Notes: a model not told the origin generated them from the letters alone. A stretch of DNA of 64,000 nucleotides from JANWVO01 sp964458495 (GCA_964458495.1 CAYWJB010000013.1:1-64000), one strand, 5' to 3'; counted from the first letter of the stretch, positions 1-11,525 are shown. Translations and numbers: made by a program.

Positions 1-51
<51 letters not shown>

Positions 52-358
52 GCTCAGCTTGGACACCTTCACTATATCACGCCGCCGGGGCGCGCTTCAT
101 CCTCCCCGGCGTCCGCTCTTGCACCGCACCGTCCCCACCTGTTCGGGGAGCCTCCGCCGGCCGCCTTCAGCGCTGCGTCTTTCACTCCGCCGCGAGCTCG
201 CTGGACCAGCATCCTGACCATCGCACGCGCGATGCTGCCGCACCGCGCCACGACGAATCTCCGCTCCCGCCGGCGGCGAGGGAACCAAGAGCCGGGAAAC
301 GTTACCTGCCCGGCGTCTGGGCCACGCGGTGGTCTAAAATCAAGGGTGCACGCAGTGT
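52..358. other. Intergenic stretch between two divergent tRNA genes
   Basis: About 300 bases with no convincing gene. Short open frames on both strands (for example minus-strand 72-386) are rich in Arg/Gly/Pro, lack ribosome sites and run into the tRNA-Pro gene, as expected by chance in GC-rich DNA. Only the -10-like TATAGT for tRNA-Asp was noted. Confidence 0.5.
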
Positions 359-435
359 CGGGGCGTGGCGCAGCCTGGTAGCGCACCTGCCTTGGGCGCA
401 GGGGGTCGCAGGTTCAAATCCTGCCGCCCCGACCA
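359..435 (+). tRNA. tRNA-Pro (anticodon TGG)
   Basis: A complete cloverleaf can be drawn. The acceptor strand CGGGGCG (359-365) pairs with CGCCCCG (425-431). The anticodon arm is CCTGC-CTTGGGC-GCAGG with anticodon TGG, and the T-arm GCAGG-TTCAAAT-CCTGC is perfect. Discriminator A432 and an encoded CCA (433-435) complete it. Confidence 0.95.
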
Positions 436-444
436 TCTCCGCTC

Positions 445-1014
445 TTACCGCCCAAACACCATGTGCCCCGGCTCCACCCCGTGCCGGAGGCAGTGCTCCC
501 GGTACAGCGCCCCGTAGCTCAGCGTGATGTAGTCCGCCGCCGCAAAGCCCATCTCCGCAGCCGTCGCGTCGATCCATTCCGGCTCGCCTTCCAGCTCCAG
601 ATAGCACCCGATCGGCGTCTCGTCCAGAAACGCGTGCCCGCCTTCGCCCGCGCGCGCAAACGCTGTGCGGTATTTCTCATACCGGAACACCACCCGGTAG
701 CCCAACGACTCGAGCAGCGCCTGCATCGCGCCCGCGTCCCCCACCCGCGTTTCGATCTCGTGCCGCTTCTTGTGCGGACCCGCCTCCGCCGGCCCCTTGT
801 AAGTCAGCAGCGCCTCCCCGCGAAACTCCCGAAGCCGCAGCAGCCGCCCGGAGCCGATCAGCTCCAGCCCCGCCGTATCGAACACCGAATTCGCCTCGAA
901 CGCCCGCTCATGCAGCGGCTCGAATCCCGCGCGCCGCAGCCGCTCTTTTCCCTCCGCGGCGGACGGCGCTGCGAGCTTGATCTCGATTTCCATTCCCGCT
1001 GAGGGCCGCCGCAT
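445..1014 (-). CDS. CYTH-domain protein (class IV adenylate cyclase / triphosphatase type)
   Basis: CYTH proteins form an eight-stranded tunnel that binds triphosphates. Members include class IV adenylate cyclase (CyaB) and inorganic triphosphatases. The family signature E-x-E-x-K is seen as EIEIK near residue 10, followed by the charged strands LLRLREF and LLTYKGP, KKRHEIETR, FRYEKYRTAF and FLDETPIGCYLELEG, all typical. I cannot tell cyclase from triphosphatase. The start at 1014 is preferred because AAGGG precedes it by five bases. An internal ATG at 993, just before the EIEIK motif, is the alternative. It follows the SPFH gene by 66 bases on the same strand and may be its operon partner. 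Confidence 0.85.
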   Translation of the reverse strand: MRRPSAGMEIEIKLAAPSAAEGKERLRRAGFEPLHERAFEANSVFDTAGLELIGSGRLLRLREFRGEALLTYKGPAEAGPHKKRHEIETRVGDAGAMQALLESLGYRVVFRYEKYRTAFARAGEGGHAFLDETPIGCYLELEGEPEWIDATAAEMGFAAADYITLSYGALYREHCLRHGVEPGHMVFGR

Positions 1015-1080
1015 GTCTGCCCTTCAGTATGCCGCACGGGCCACTCCAGGCGTCCACACGGCCCGCTCCCGGCAGCCCGA

Positions 1081-2070
1081 TCAGAGCTGCGCCGGCGGCG
1101 GTGGCGGCGCCTGCGGACGCCGCGGCTGCGGCGGCGGAGGCGGCGCCTCCCCGGACGTGTGGCGAATCACGTTCATCGCCACGCTCAGGATCGAGGCCAC
1201 GTCGCTCAGGTTCGACGGCACCACCACCGTGGAACTCGCCTTCGCAATGCGCCCGAACTCCGCCACGTACTGCTCCGCCACGCGGAGCTGCACCGCCTCG
1301 AAGCCGCCCGGCTCGTTGATGGCCTGCGCCACGCGCCGGATGCCCTCCGACGTGGCTTGCGCAATCGCCAAAATGGCCTGCGCCTGCCCCTCGGCTTCAT
1401 TGATCTGCTGCTGCCGCCGCGCCTCGCTCGCCTTGATCACCTTCTGCTTCTCGCCTTCCGCCGTGTTGATCGCCGCCTCGCGCGCCGCCTCCGAACTCAG
1501 AATCGTGGCGCGCTTCTCCCGCTCGGCGCGCATCTGCTTCTCCATCGCGCCCAGAATGTCGGCCGGCGGGTTGATCGTCTTGATCTCGTAGCGCAGCACC
1601 TTCACGCCCCACGGCTCGCTCGCCTTGTCCAACTCCGTCACCACCGCCGCGTTGATGTTCGTGCGCTCCTCGAAGGTCCGGTCCAGGTCGATCTTGCCGA
1701 TCTCGCTTCTCAGCGTCGTTTGCGCGAGCTGCGCGATGGCGAAGATGTAATCCGAAATCCCGTAGGACGCCCGCTCGGGGTTCAGCACCTTCAGGTACAG
1801 CACGCCGTCGATGTTCACGCGCACGTTGTCCCGCGTGATGCAGGTCTGTTCCGGAATGTCAATCGCCTGCTCCTTCAACGAGTGCTTGTACCGGATCACG
1901 TCGATAAACGGCACCAGAATGTGGAACCCCGCATACAGCGTGCCCGAGTACTTGCCCAGCCGCTCCACAATATAGGCCGACTGCTGCGGAACGACAACGG
2001 CGGTCTTGGCGATAACGACCAGCGCCAGGAAAATCAGAAAGAAAACAACGATCAGCGCGCCAATCTCCAT
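1081..2070 (-). CDS. SPFH/Band 7 membrane protein (stomatin/QmcA type)
   Basis: A 329-residue integral membrane scaffold protein. One N-terminal transmembrane helix (about residues 5-22) is followed by the Band 7 domain (VPQQSAYIVERLGKY, then GFHILVPFIDVI). A long Ala/Glu-rich helical region follows (about 180-250), and the C-terminal tail is a Pro/Gln-rich low-complexity stretch. Family members form detergent-resistant oligomers and act in membrane quality control with NfeD partners and proteases. The nfeD-like gene directly upstream (24-base gap) supports this pairing. The exact function is not known from sequence. Confidence 0.93.
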   Translation of the reverse strand: MEIGALIVVFFLIFLALVVIAKTAVVVPQQSAYIVERLGKYSGTLYAGFHILVPFIDVIRYKHSLKEQAIDIPEQTCITRDNVRVNIDGVLYLKVLNPERASYGISDYIFAIAQLAQTTLRSEIGKIDLDRTFEERTNINAAVVTELDKASEPWGVKVLRYEIKTINPPADILGAMEKQMRAEREKRATILSSEAAREAAINTAEGEKQKVIKASEARRQQQINEAEGQAQAILAIAQATSEGIRRVAQAINEPGGFEAVQLRVAEQYVAEFGRIAKASSTVVVPSNLSDVASILSVAMNVIRHTSGEAPPPPPQPRRPQAPPPPPAQL

Positions 2071-2094
2071 GACGATCCTCCTTCGAAGACAGCT

Positions 2095-2544
2095 TCAGCC
2101 CCGCCGCACCCGAAGTGTCAGTCCATCGATCCCCGCCACCCGGCAGCGCGCCCCCGCCGCAATCGCCGCCTCGCCTTCATTCCTTGCGTTCCATACCGAG
2201 CCGCGCAGCTCCACTTTCCCGTACTCCCCGGGCGGAATCTCCTGCGCCGCCACGGCAGTCTCCCCCACCACGCGGTCAGCGTCGGCATTGTCTCCTTTAG
2301 GCCCCTTGAACCGCTCGAGCAACGGCTTCCGCAGCAACGCCACCCCGCAGATGGCCAGCCCGACAAACAACAGTCCTTCTGTGATCAGCCCCTGCGTGAA
2401 ACCGGTCAGCTTCAACAGCCCCACGCAAACGGCGCTCGCGCCGAAGAAGAAAATGTAGAAGCCGCCCGGGGTCAGCACCTCTCCCGCCAGCAGCACAATC
2501 CCCAGTACGATCCACAGCCACCACGAAACGGAGAACTCCTCCAC
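2095..2544 (-). CDS. NfeD-like membrane protein, GTG start
   Basis: A 149-residue short NfeD. Hydrophobic segments at about residues 8-28, 32-48 and 53-72 are followed by a soluble OB-fold-like C-terminal domain (VVGETAVAAQEIPPGEYGKV, then WNARNEGEAAIAAGARCRV). The start is taken at GTG 2544 because a perfect AAGGAGG lies eight to nine bases upstream. The open frame continues much further 5', but that part runs antisense through the oxidoreductase gene and is not coding. Short NfeDs partner SPFH proteins, which matches the next gene. It is divergently oriented from the oxidoreductase at 2650. Confidence 0.9.
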   Translation of the reverse strand: MEEFSVSWWLWIVLGIVLLAGEVLTPGGFYIFFFGASAVCVGLLKLTGFTQGLITEGLLFVGLAICGVALLRKPLLERFKGPKGDNADADRVVGETAVAAQEIPPGEYGKVELRGSVWNARNEGEAAIAAGARCRVAGIDGLTLRVRRG

Positions 2545-2649
2545 GGGAAAGCCTCCTTGTCCCGGCGCAAGCATATCACAGCCCCTGCGCGGCCGGACGC
2601 CGTGCGGATAGAATGAAGCTGAACTTCCCCGAACAAGGTGGCTTCCTCC

Positions 2650-3978
2650 ATGAATCAAAACCAGACTCCCCGCCGCGCCTTCGTCGCAGGCGGCGCCGCC
2701 GTCCTCGCTTCCACGGCGATGGCGAAGAACTCCGGCAAACTCTCCCCCGCCCGCACCATCGGCCCCAACGACCGCATCAACGTCGCCGTCATCGGCACCG
2801 GCGGACGCGGCTTCTATGTCGCCGAACGCTTCCAGCGCTACGCCGAGCAGGTCCAGCCCGGCGCCTGCCGCATTGCAGGCGTCTGCGACGTCTACCAGAA
2901 GCGCGTCACCCTCGCCAAAGAGCGCTTCCAATGCAAAGGCACGCTCGACTACCGCGAAATCCTCGAAGACAAGGAAGTCGACGCCGTCATCGTCGCCACC
3001 CCCGACCACTGGCACGCCCAGATCGCCCTCGAGGCCATGGACAAGGGCAAGGACGTCTACCTCGAAAAGCCCATGTGCCACACCATCGAGGAGGTCAAGG
3101 CCCTCATCAACACCGTCCGTGAAACCGGCCGCGTGGTCCAGGTCGGCTCCCAAACCACCAGCGGCGACCAGTGGTGGAAAGCCCGCAAGGCCATCGCCGA
3201 CGGCATGATCGGCAAGATGATCATGAGCCAGGGCTCTTACCACCGCAACTCGACCGAAGGCGAGTGGAACTGGAAGATCGATCCCGCCGCCGGCCCGGAG
3301 GCCAAGGGCGACGACTACATCGACTGGAAGATGTGGCTCGGCAAGGCGCCCAAACGCCCCTATGACGCCGACCGCTTTTTCCGCTTCCGCAAGTACTGGG
3401 ACTACTCCGGCGGCATCGCCACCGACCTCTTCTTCCACGTCATGGCCCCGTTCAACATCTGCTGGGGCGAGGCCCAATACCCGCTGCGCGTGGCTGCCTC
3501 CGGCGGCATCTATGTCTTCAAGGACGAGCGCGAGGTGCCCGACACCTTCCACATGCTCGCCGAGTATCCCAAGGGCTTCTCCGTCGTGCTCTCCAGTTCG
3601 ATGGCCAACTCCGAGCATATCCCCGGCACGGTGCGCGGCCATGAGGGCACTCTCGTCATGGTCGAGCACGGCCGCTTCGAGGGCTTCGCCCCCTACATCA
3701 CCGTCAAGCCCGAAAAGCGCGTCATCAGCGCCGACTACAAGGCGAAGTTCGGCGAGGAGCCCGTCAAGATCGAGGTCGAAAACAAAGACACGATGATGGC
3801 CCACATCGGCAACTTCCTCGACTGCATGCGCTCGCGCCAGAAGCCCACCCTCGACGTGGAAACCGCCGCCCGCGCGCAGGTCGTCATCACCATGGCCGTC
3901 ATGAGCTACCGGCAGGGCAAGGTGCTCTACTTCGACGAGAAGAACTTCCGCGTTACCGACAAGCCCGTGCGCGCCTGA
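2650..3978 (+). CDS. Gfo/Idh/MocA-family NAD(P)-dependent oxidoreductase with Tat-type leader
   Basis: A 442-residue sugar or inositol dehydrogenase-like protein. The N-terminus carries a twin-arginine-like leader (PRRAFVAGGAAVLAST). The Rossmann fold begins at INVAVIGTGGRGFY, and the conserved EKP motif (VYLEKPMCHT) marks the nicotinamide site. A TPDHWHAQI segment precedes it. The C-terminal beta-sheet domain completes the usual length. Such exported or anchored paralogues are numerous in acidobacteria and planctomycetes, so the substrate cannot be assigned. ATG 2650 is preferred over GTG 2638 because AAGGTGG lies eight bases before it. A terminator follows at 4006. Confidence 0.9.
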   Translation: MNQNQTPRRAFVAGGAAVLASTAMAKNSGKLSPARTIGPNDRINVAVIGTGGRGFYVAERFQRYAEQVQPGACRIAGVCDVYQKRVTLAKERFQCKGTLDYREILEDKEVDAVIVATPDHWHAQIALEAMDKGKDVYLEKPMCHTIEEVKALINTVRETGRVVQVGSQTTSGDQWWKARKAIADGMIGKMIMSQGSYHRNSTEGEWNWKIDPAAGPEAKGDDYIDWKMWLGKAPKRPYDADRFFRFRKYWDYSGGIATDLFFHVMAPFNICWGEAQYPLRVAASGGIYVFKDEREVPDTFHMLAEYPKGFSVVLSSSMANSEHIPGTVRGHEGTLVMVEHGRFEGFAPYITVKPEKRVISADYKAKFGEEPVKIEVENKDTMMAHIGNFLDCMRSRQKPTLDVETAARAQVVITMAVMSYRQGKVLYFDEKNFRVTDKPVRA

Positions 3979-4005
3979 ACCCGCGCCGGACACAGCATCG
4001 CCGAA

Positions 4006-4041
4006 GAGGCCGGAGCCGCCCGGGGCCCCGGCCTCTTTTCT
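4006..4041 (+). terminator. Rho-independent terminator after the oxidoreductase gene
   Basis: GAGGCCGG (4006-4013) and CCGGCCTC (4028-4035) form an 8-bp GC-rich stem, and TTTTCT follows. It separates the oxidoreductase from the ATP synthase operon. Confidence 0.8.
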
Positions 4042-4176
4042 GCCCGGAACTCGAATTGACCCCCCGAATCAGACCGTGATAGCCTTTTCTTGTCGGGCCC
4101 GCGCGCCGTTCGCAGCCCCTTCAGGTTTCCGGTTCCGCTTTTCCGAACCTGGCCGCTTTTCTCGATTCGCAACGCG

Positions 4177-4626
4177 ATGGAACAGATCCTTCATGCCCTG
4201 CAAGGCATCCTCGTGCGAGCCTTGCCCACCTTCTTCCTCGTTATTCTTCTTCACTGGTTCCTCAAGAAGGTTCTGTTCCAACCCCTCGACCGCGTGCTCG
4301 AAGAGCGCCGGCGGCGCACCGAAGGCGTGCTCGAGTCCTGCGAAGCGGCGCTGGAACGGGCGCGCAAACGGCTCAAAGAATATGAAGACAGCCTGCGCCA
4401 GGCGCAGGCGGAAATCTTCGATCAGCAGGAAGCCGAACGCAAGCGCCTCGCCGCCGGGCAGTCCGCGGCTCTCGCGGAAGCCCGCCAGCGGGCGCGGCAG
4501 CGTATCGACGCCGCACGGGCCGAAGTCCAGGCCGAGGCCGCGCAAGCCAGGCAGGCTCTCCAGCAAGAGGCGGCCAGGCTGGCCGATGCCATCACCGAGG
4601 CCGTGCTCGCCGGGAGGCCGCAATGA
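4177..4626 (+). CDS. F-type ATP synthase subunit b'
   Basis: A 149-residue peripheral-stalk subunit of the F0F1 ATP synthase. It has one N-terminal transmembrane helix (ALPTFFLVILLHWFLKKVLF, about residues 13-32), the usual FQPLDRVLEERR segment, and then a long charged Ala/Glu/Arg helix that dimerises with subunit b. The start at 4177 places the membrane helix near the N-terminus. The open frame upstream is not membrane-like. No clear Shine-Dalgarno sequence was seen. It overlaps the b gene by four bases (ATGA), so the two are translationally coupled. A b/b' pair occurs in cyanobacteria, alphaproteobacteria and several other phyla. Confidence 0.88.
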   Translation: MEQILHALQGILVRALPTFFLVILLHWFLKKVLFQPLDRVLEERRRRTEGVLESCEAALERARKRLKEYEDSLRQAQAEIFDQQEAERKRLAAGQSAALAEARQRARQRIDAARAEVQAEAAQARQALQQEAARLADAITEAVLAGRPQ

Positions 4627-5198
4627 TCCGGCTCGCCGCTCTGTTCGCTTTGGCCGCAGCCTTCGCCTTCGCCTCTCCGGAAGCGTCCGGACATGGAGCC
4701 GCCCACGGTGGCGATCCTTACCTCGGGTACAAGTGGTTCAACTTCGCCATCCTCGCTGCAGGGCTTGGCTGGCTCTTCGCGAAGTTCGCCGTCCCGGCCC
4801 TGCGCGGGCAGCAGGCGTCCATCCTGAAGCAGCTGGCTGAAGCGCAGAAGCGCGCCGCCGAAGCCGAAAGCCACTCGCGGGCGGTGGAGCAAAAGGTGGC
4901 CGGGCTCGAGCGGGAAATCGAGGCCATCAAGCAGCAGGCCGCCGAAGAGATGGCCATTGAGGTCCGGGAGATGGAGGCCGAAACGCGCCGGCTGCTCGAG
5001 AAGGTCGAAGAGCAGGCGCAGCTCGAGATCGCCTCGGCCGTCGATCACGCCCGCAAGGAACTGCGCGCCCTCGCCGTGGATCTCGCCATGGATCTCGCCC
5101 GGCAGCGTCTGGCTGAGGAGACTGCGCGCGGCGCGCAGGAGCGCCTGGTGGAACACTTCGTGCGTTCGCTGGACTCCGCGCCCGGCGCAACGAACTAG
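4623..5198 (+). CDS. atpF: F-type ATP synthase subunit b
   Basis: A 191-residue stalk subunit. A cleavable-looking N-terminal hydrophobic stretch (about 3-18) comes before a His/Gly-rich spacer, then the membrane helix (about 39-59) and a long coiled-coil-forming helix to the C-terminus. The extra N-terminal hydrophobic segment resembles the extended b subunits of other diderm phyla. It overlaps b' by ATGA and is followed nine bases later by the delta gene. It joins F0 to F1 as the stator. Confidence 0.88.
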   Translation: MIRLAALFALAAAFAFASPEASGHGAAHGGDPYLGYKWFNFAILAAGLGWLFAKFAVPALRGQQASILKQLAEAQKRAAEAESHSRAVEQKVAGLEREIEAIKQQAAEEMAIEVREMEAETRRLLEKVEEQAQLEIASAVDHARKELRALAVDLAMDLARQRLAEETARGAQERLVEHFVRSLDSAPGATN

Positions 5199-5207
5199 GA
5201 GAGCGGC

Positions 5208-5762
5208 ATGGCGGAACTGGCCCTGGCCAACCAATACGCGAAGGCGCTGCTGGAAGTGGCTCAATCCTCCGGCGGCGCGGAGGCGGCTGAAGCCGCCCTT
5301 GAACAGTTGCGGCGGTTCGCGGAAGTCTTTCGCTCAAGCCGCGATCTGCGCATGGCGCTGCTTTCCCCTGTGGTCGAACACGAACAGAAGATCCGCGTCA
5401 TCGGCAGGCTCTGCGATGCCGTGAGCGCGGGCCGAACCGTGCGCAATTTTCTCAACGTTGTGACGAAGAAGCGCCGCCTGGCGCTGCTGGATGCAATCTG
5501 CGCCCGCTACCAGGCCCTGTTGGACGAGGCCGAAGGCATCGTGCGCGCCGATGTGCGCAGCGCCATGCCGATGAGCGACGCCCAGCGGGCGGCTCTGGAG
5601 CAGGCGCTGCGCCGCTCCACGGGCGCCGAGGTGCGTTGCGGCTATTCGGTGGATCCTTCGCTGGTGGGCGGTGCGGCCGTGCGCATCGGTTCGGCCGTCT
5701 ACGATGGCTCCGTGCGCGGGCGCCTCGATGCCCTGCGGCGCCGGCTGGTGAGCGGGAGTTGA
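5208..5762 (+). CDS. atpH: F-type ATP synthase subunit delta
   Basis: A 184-residue OSCP/delta subunit linking the stalk to the top of the alpha3beta3 ring. The N-terminal helical domain starts MAELALANQYAKALLEVA. The mid region has the typical FLNVVTKKRRLALLDAI segment. The C-terminus ends in the family pattern DPSLVGGAAVRIGSAVYDGS, followed by a basic tail. A GGAGAG ribosome site is five bases before ATG. Length is normal. Confidence 0.93.
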   Translation: MAELALANQYAKALLEVAQSSGGAEAAEAALEQLRRFAEVFRSSRDLRMALLSPVVEHEQKIRVIGRLCDAVSAGRTVRNFLNVVTKKRRLALLDAICARYQALLDEAEGIVRADVRSAMPMSDAQRAALEQALRRSTGAEVRCGYSVDPSLVGGAAVRIGSAVYDGSVRGRLDALRRRLVSGS

Positions 5763-5792
5763 CAAGAGGCAGAACGGACAGGAAGTTTACTT

Positions 5793-7319
<1,527 letters not shown>

Positions 7320-7331
7320 CGCGGAGGCCCC

Positions 7332-8189
7332 ATGCCCAGCCTGATCGACATCCGGCGCCGAATCCGCTCGGTCAAGAACACCCAGCAGATCACCCGCGCC
7401 ATGAAGATGGTGGCCTCGGCCCGCCTGCGCCGCGCCCAGGACCGCGTCATCAACGCGCGGCCCTACGCCCGCATGGCCAGCGAACTGCTCGGCGACGTTG
7501 TCGCCGCCGCCGGCCAGGAGCTCGTCGAACGGCTCCCCCTGCTCGCCGTGCGCCCCGAGCGCCGCATCCAGCTCGTCCTGATCACCGCCGACCGCGGCCT
7601 CGCCGGCGCCTTCAACTCCAACCTCATCAAGGCCGCCCAGCAGTTCCTCGCCGACCACGCGCAGCAGGAGGTCGAACTCGAACTCGTCGGCCGCAAGGGC
7701 CGCGATTTCTTCGTCAAGCGCCCCGTCCGGATCAGCGGCGAGACCACCGGCATCAGCCAGTCCGCCGGCCAGACCGAGGCCGAACAGCTCGGCGGGAAGC
7801 TCATCCAGCGCTTCACCGGCGGCGAGGTCGACTCCGTTTATCTCATCTACAACGAGTTCAAGAGCGTGCTCTCGCAGCGCGTCACCCTGAAACAGATCCT
7901 GCCCATCCGCATGCCGGAGGCCGCCGCGCGCCGCGAGTACATCTTCGAGCAGCCCCCCATGGAAATGCTCCGCAAGCTCCTGCCCGAGTTCATCGTCCTG
8001 CAGGTGCTGGAAGCGTTCCTCGAATCCGCCGCCGCCGAGCAGGCGGCGCGCATGACGGCCATGGATGCCGCAACTTCGAACGCCGGCGAAGTCATCAACA
8101 AGCTGACCCTCTACATGAACCGCGTCCGCCAGGCCAGCATCACGCGCGAGATCATCGAGGTGGTCAGCGGCGCCAGCGCCCTGGAATGA
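7332..8189 (+). CDS. atpG: F-type ATP synthase subunit gamma
   Basis: A 285-residue rotor shaft. The conserved N-terminal coiled-coil helix (IRRRIRSVKNTQQITRAMKM) is intact. TADRGLAGAFNSNLIK marks the central Rossmann-like domain, and the C-terminal helix (SNAGEVINKLTLYMNRVRQ) completes the shaft that turns inside alpha3beta3. GGAGG precedes the ATG. It lies 12 bases after alpha and 13 before beta. Confidence 0.97.
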   Translation: MPSLIDIRRRIRSVKNTQQITRAMKMVASARLRRAQDRVINARPYARMASELLGDVVAAAGQELVERLPLLAVRPERRIQLVLITADRGLAGAFNSNLIKAAQQFLADHAQQEVELELVGRKGRDFFVKRPVRISGETTGISQSAGQTEAEQLGGKLIQRFTGGEVDSVYLIYNEFKSVLSQRVTLKQILPIRMPEAAARREYIFEQPPMEMLRKLLPEFIVLQVLEAFLESAAAEQAARMTAMDAATSNAGEVINKLTLYMNRVRQASITREIIEVVSGASALE

Positions 8190-8202
8190 GGTTTTGAAGG
8201 AA

Positions 8203-9660
<1,458 letters not shown>

Positions 9661-9663
9661 GCC

Positions 9664-10071
9664 ATGGCGGGACTGCTGCGGCTGGAAGTGGCCACGCCCG
9701 AGCGCATGCTGCTCAAAGAGAACGTGCGCCAGGCGCAGGTGCCGGCGGCCAATGGTTATCTCGGCATCCTGCCCGACCACGCTCCCCTGCTCGCGGAGCT
9801 CGGCGTCGGCGCCTTGGTCTATGAACTCGAAACCGGGCAGAAGAAGTGGATGGCGGTCATCGGCGGCTATGTCGAGGTCGGTCCCGACGGCATCCGCGTC
9901 CTTGCCAACCGCGCCGAAAGCGCTGACGAAATCGACCTCGCGCGCGCCCAGGCGGCGCTCCGGCGCGCCGAGGAGCGTATCCTGAACCCGGCGCCCGGCG
10001 TCGACATCGCCCGCGCCCTCAACGCCGCCGAACGCGCCCGCGCCCGCCTCGAAGCCGCCGCCCACAAGTAA
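9664..10071 (+). CDS. atpC: F-type ATP synthase subunit epsilon
   Basis: A 135-residue rotor-foot subunit. The N-terminal beta-sandwich is recognisable (LEVATPERMLLKENVRQAQV, GYLGILPDHAPLLAELGVG), followed by a two-helix C-terminal domain (EIDLARAQAALRRAEERI and ALNAAERARARLEAA) that can regulate hydrolysis. It begins three bases after beta and is the last gene of the operon. No gene for the a or c subunit is present on either side. Confidence 0.95.
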   Translation: MAGLLRLEVATPERMLLKENVRQAQVPAANGYLGILPDHAPLLAELGVGALVYELETGQKKWMAVIGGYVEVGPDGIRVLANRAESADEIDLARAQAALRRAEERILNPAPGVDIARALNAAERARARLEAAAHK

Positions 10072-10199
10072 CCCGCCGCGACCATCCGCCCGCTTCACAG
10101 CCGCCAACGCCGGCCATCGCTTCCCAACCGCGAACGCTATGCACGCGGTTCGCGTCCCCGTGCGCAATACACCCGGTTCACAGCCGCGAACCCCTCACG

Positions 10200-10273
10200 G
10201 TCAGAGCCGCGGACGGCGGCCGTCGGTCAGAGCCGCGATCGGCGGCCGTCGTTCGCCAGAACGACGGCCAGAG
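10200..10273 (-). repeat. Hairpin repeat family A, partial copy
   Basis: On the minus strand this reads GACCGCTCACTCTGGCCGTC followed by the rest of the unit down to CGCGGCTCTGA. It is the same sequence as the left half of the units at 28402 and 28586. A second truncated TCAGAGCCGC lies at its other end. It directly adjoins REP family B at 10301. Confidence 0.75.
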
Positions 10274-10300
10274 TGAGCGGTCACCGCTCGCGCCTGAATT

Positions 10301-10357
10301 GGGGACAGCCTGACACGGGCAGTTCGCAGATTTCGCCAAGGGGACGGAGCGCTCTGG
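10301..10357 (+). repeat. REP element family B, copy 1 (left flank of the transposase)
   Basis: It begins GGGGACAGCCTGACACGGGC and ends GACGGAGCGCTCTGG. The GGAC tetranucleotide is followed by a 5-bp stem GCCTG-ACA-CGGGC, as in GGAC-type REP sequences recognised by RAYT transposases. The copy at 11119-11184 is in inverted orientation on the other side of the transposase. Confidence 0.8.
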
Positions 10358-10411
10358 TACTTTCGGTGTTTGTCACCCCATGCACCCGCGATTTGGCCGG
10401 AACGCCCACAG

Positions 10412-11009
10412 ATGCCCGTTGCGTCGCACCCGCCGTCCCCTATCACGTCACCCGGCGCGGCACCCACGGCCAGCGTCTGTTCTTCATAGATTCGGACCGC
10501 AAAACCGGCGTGAAACTGCTCGCCTCCAACAGCCACGAGTCAGGCGTGGCGTGCTCGCCTGGTGCCTGATGTCGAACCACATCCCACTGGTCGCTGAGCC
10601 TGAGGCCGGGGACTCTCTCGCCGTTCTGTTGCGCCGGGCCCACGGCCGCTACGCGCAGATGTTGAACGCCTGTCTGAAAAGCACCGGACACCTGTCCCAG
10701 AGCCGCTTCTTCCGCTGCCCGCTGGAGACGGCGCACCTGCGGCGGGCGCTGGCCGATGTGGAACGCAACCCGGTCAGGGCGGGCTTGGTGGAACGGGCCG
10801 AGCCATACCGGTGGTCGAGCGCGGCGGTGCATCTCGAACTGGCGCAGGACAGGCCAGGGCTGGTGGACGAACCATTCTGGCGGGAGTTTGGAGGCGCGGA
10901 GACGTGGCGGGAGCTGCTGATGAGCCCGGAGGAGCTGTCCGAGCTGCGGTTGCTGCGGAGGTGTACGTTTGCAGGCCGTCCTTATGGAAGCGAAAGGTTT
11001 CTCCAGTAG
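10412..11009 (+). pseudogene. REP-associated tyrosine transposase (RAYT), frameshifted
   Basis: Homologous to the IS200-like TnpA_REP/Y1 family, which cuts single-stranded REP hairpins with a Tyr and an HUH metal site. The N-terminal part (RCVAPAVPYHVTRRG, then LFFIDSDR) is in one frame and the rest (LAWCLMSNHI, then YAQMLN, RFFRCPLE, ERNPVRAGLVERAEPYRWSS) is in another. Single-base losses just after the ATG at 10412 and near 10551 would explain both shifts. The HUH motif reads NHIPL, so the second His is Pro. The candidate catalytic Tyr in GRYAQMLN remains. Flanking inverted REPs show this was an active unit that has decayed. Confidence 0.85.
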
Positions 11010-11118
11010 ATGGAGGAGCGGTTGGGGCGGAAGTGGCGGCGGTGGTCGTTCGAGAAAGCTTCTGGCGAACGGCTCGAGCAGGCCGGAAGCGTGGCCGGTG
11101 GTTGAAATGCCGGGTTCT

Positions 11119-11184
11119 GCGAAACCGTCAGAGCGCTCCGTCCCCTTGGAAGAATATGCGAACTGCCCGTGTCAGGCTGTCCCC
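11119..11184 (-). repeat. REP element family B, copy 2 (right flank of the transposase)
   Basis: Reverse complement of the family B unit: GCGAAACCGTCAGAGCGCTC leads to TGTCAGGCTGTCCCC. With copy 1 it brackets the transposase as an inverted pair. It extends further inward (the GAAACCGTCAG part) than the left copy. Confidence 0.8.
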
Positions 11185-11223
11185 TTCAATGTGGGGAGTG
11201 TGCGGATCGGCTGTGCCGGCCGG

Positions 11224-11523
11224 TCAGTGGGTCTTCGTGAGGGCGGAGGCGATGAGGTGTTCGAGTTCGGTTTGTGACAGCGTGGTGCTGATGAACAGCT
11301 CCTGCCTCGCGCCGGCAGCGAGCGCGATGGCCTTCCAGCCATTTTGCACGGGGACAGTCACGCGGATGCGGACAGCCCCCTTGGCGTCGCGCACCGGACG
11401 GATGACGCCGGGGATGACGGCGCGGATGCCGGGGTCCTCGACCAGCCGCTCCAGAACAGGGCGCAGACCGTCGATGATAGAGTGCTCGACCTTCAATTTG
11501 TCTTTGTTGGCGCGGAGGCGCAT
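11224..11523 (-). CDS. DUF2103-like conserved protein
   Basis: A 99-residue protein with a Lys-rich N-terminus (MRLRANKDKLKVEHS). The core runs IIDGLRPVLERLVEDPGIRA, VIPGVIRPVRDAKG, then beta-strand-like RIRVTVPVQNGWKAIALAAG and a C-terminal helix. This pattern resembles the small uncharacterised DUF2103 family (predicted metal-binding). I did not find the Cys/His cluster some members carry. ATG 11523 lies two bases after the tamB stop, so it probably depends on translational coupling as the last gene of the outer-membrane operon. Function unknown. Confidence 0.65.
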   Translation of the reverse strand: MRLRANKDKLKVEHSIIDGLRPVLERLVEDPGIRAVIPGVIRPVRDAKGAVRIRVTVPVQNGWKAIALAAGARQELFISTTLSQTELEHLIASALTKTH

Positions 11524-11525
11524 GG

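Noticed and set aside
72..386. Minus-strand frame of 104 codons between the tRNA genes
   Set aside because: Low complexity, runs through the tRNA-Pro gene, no ribosome site and no family.
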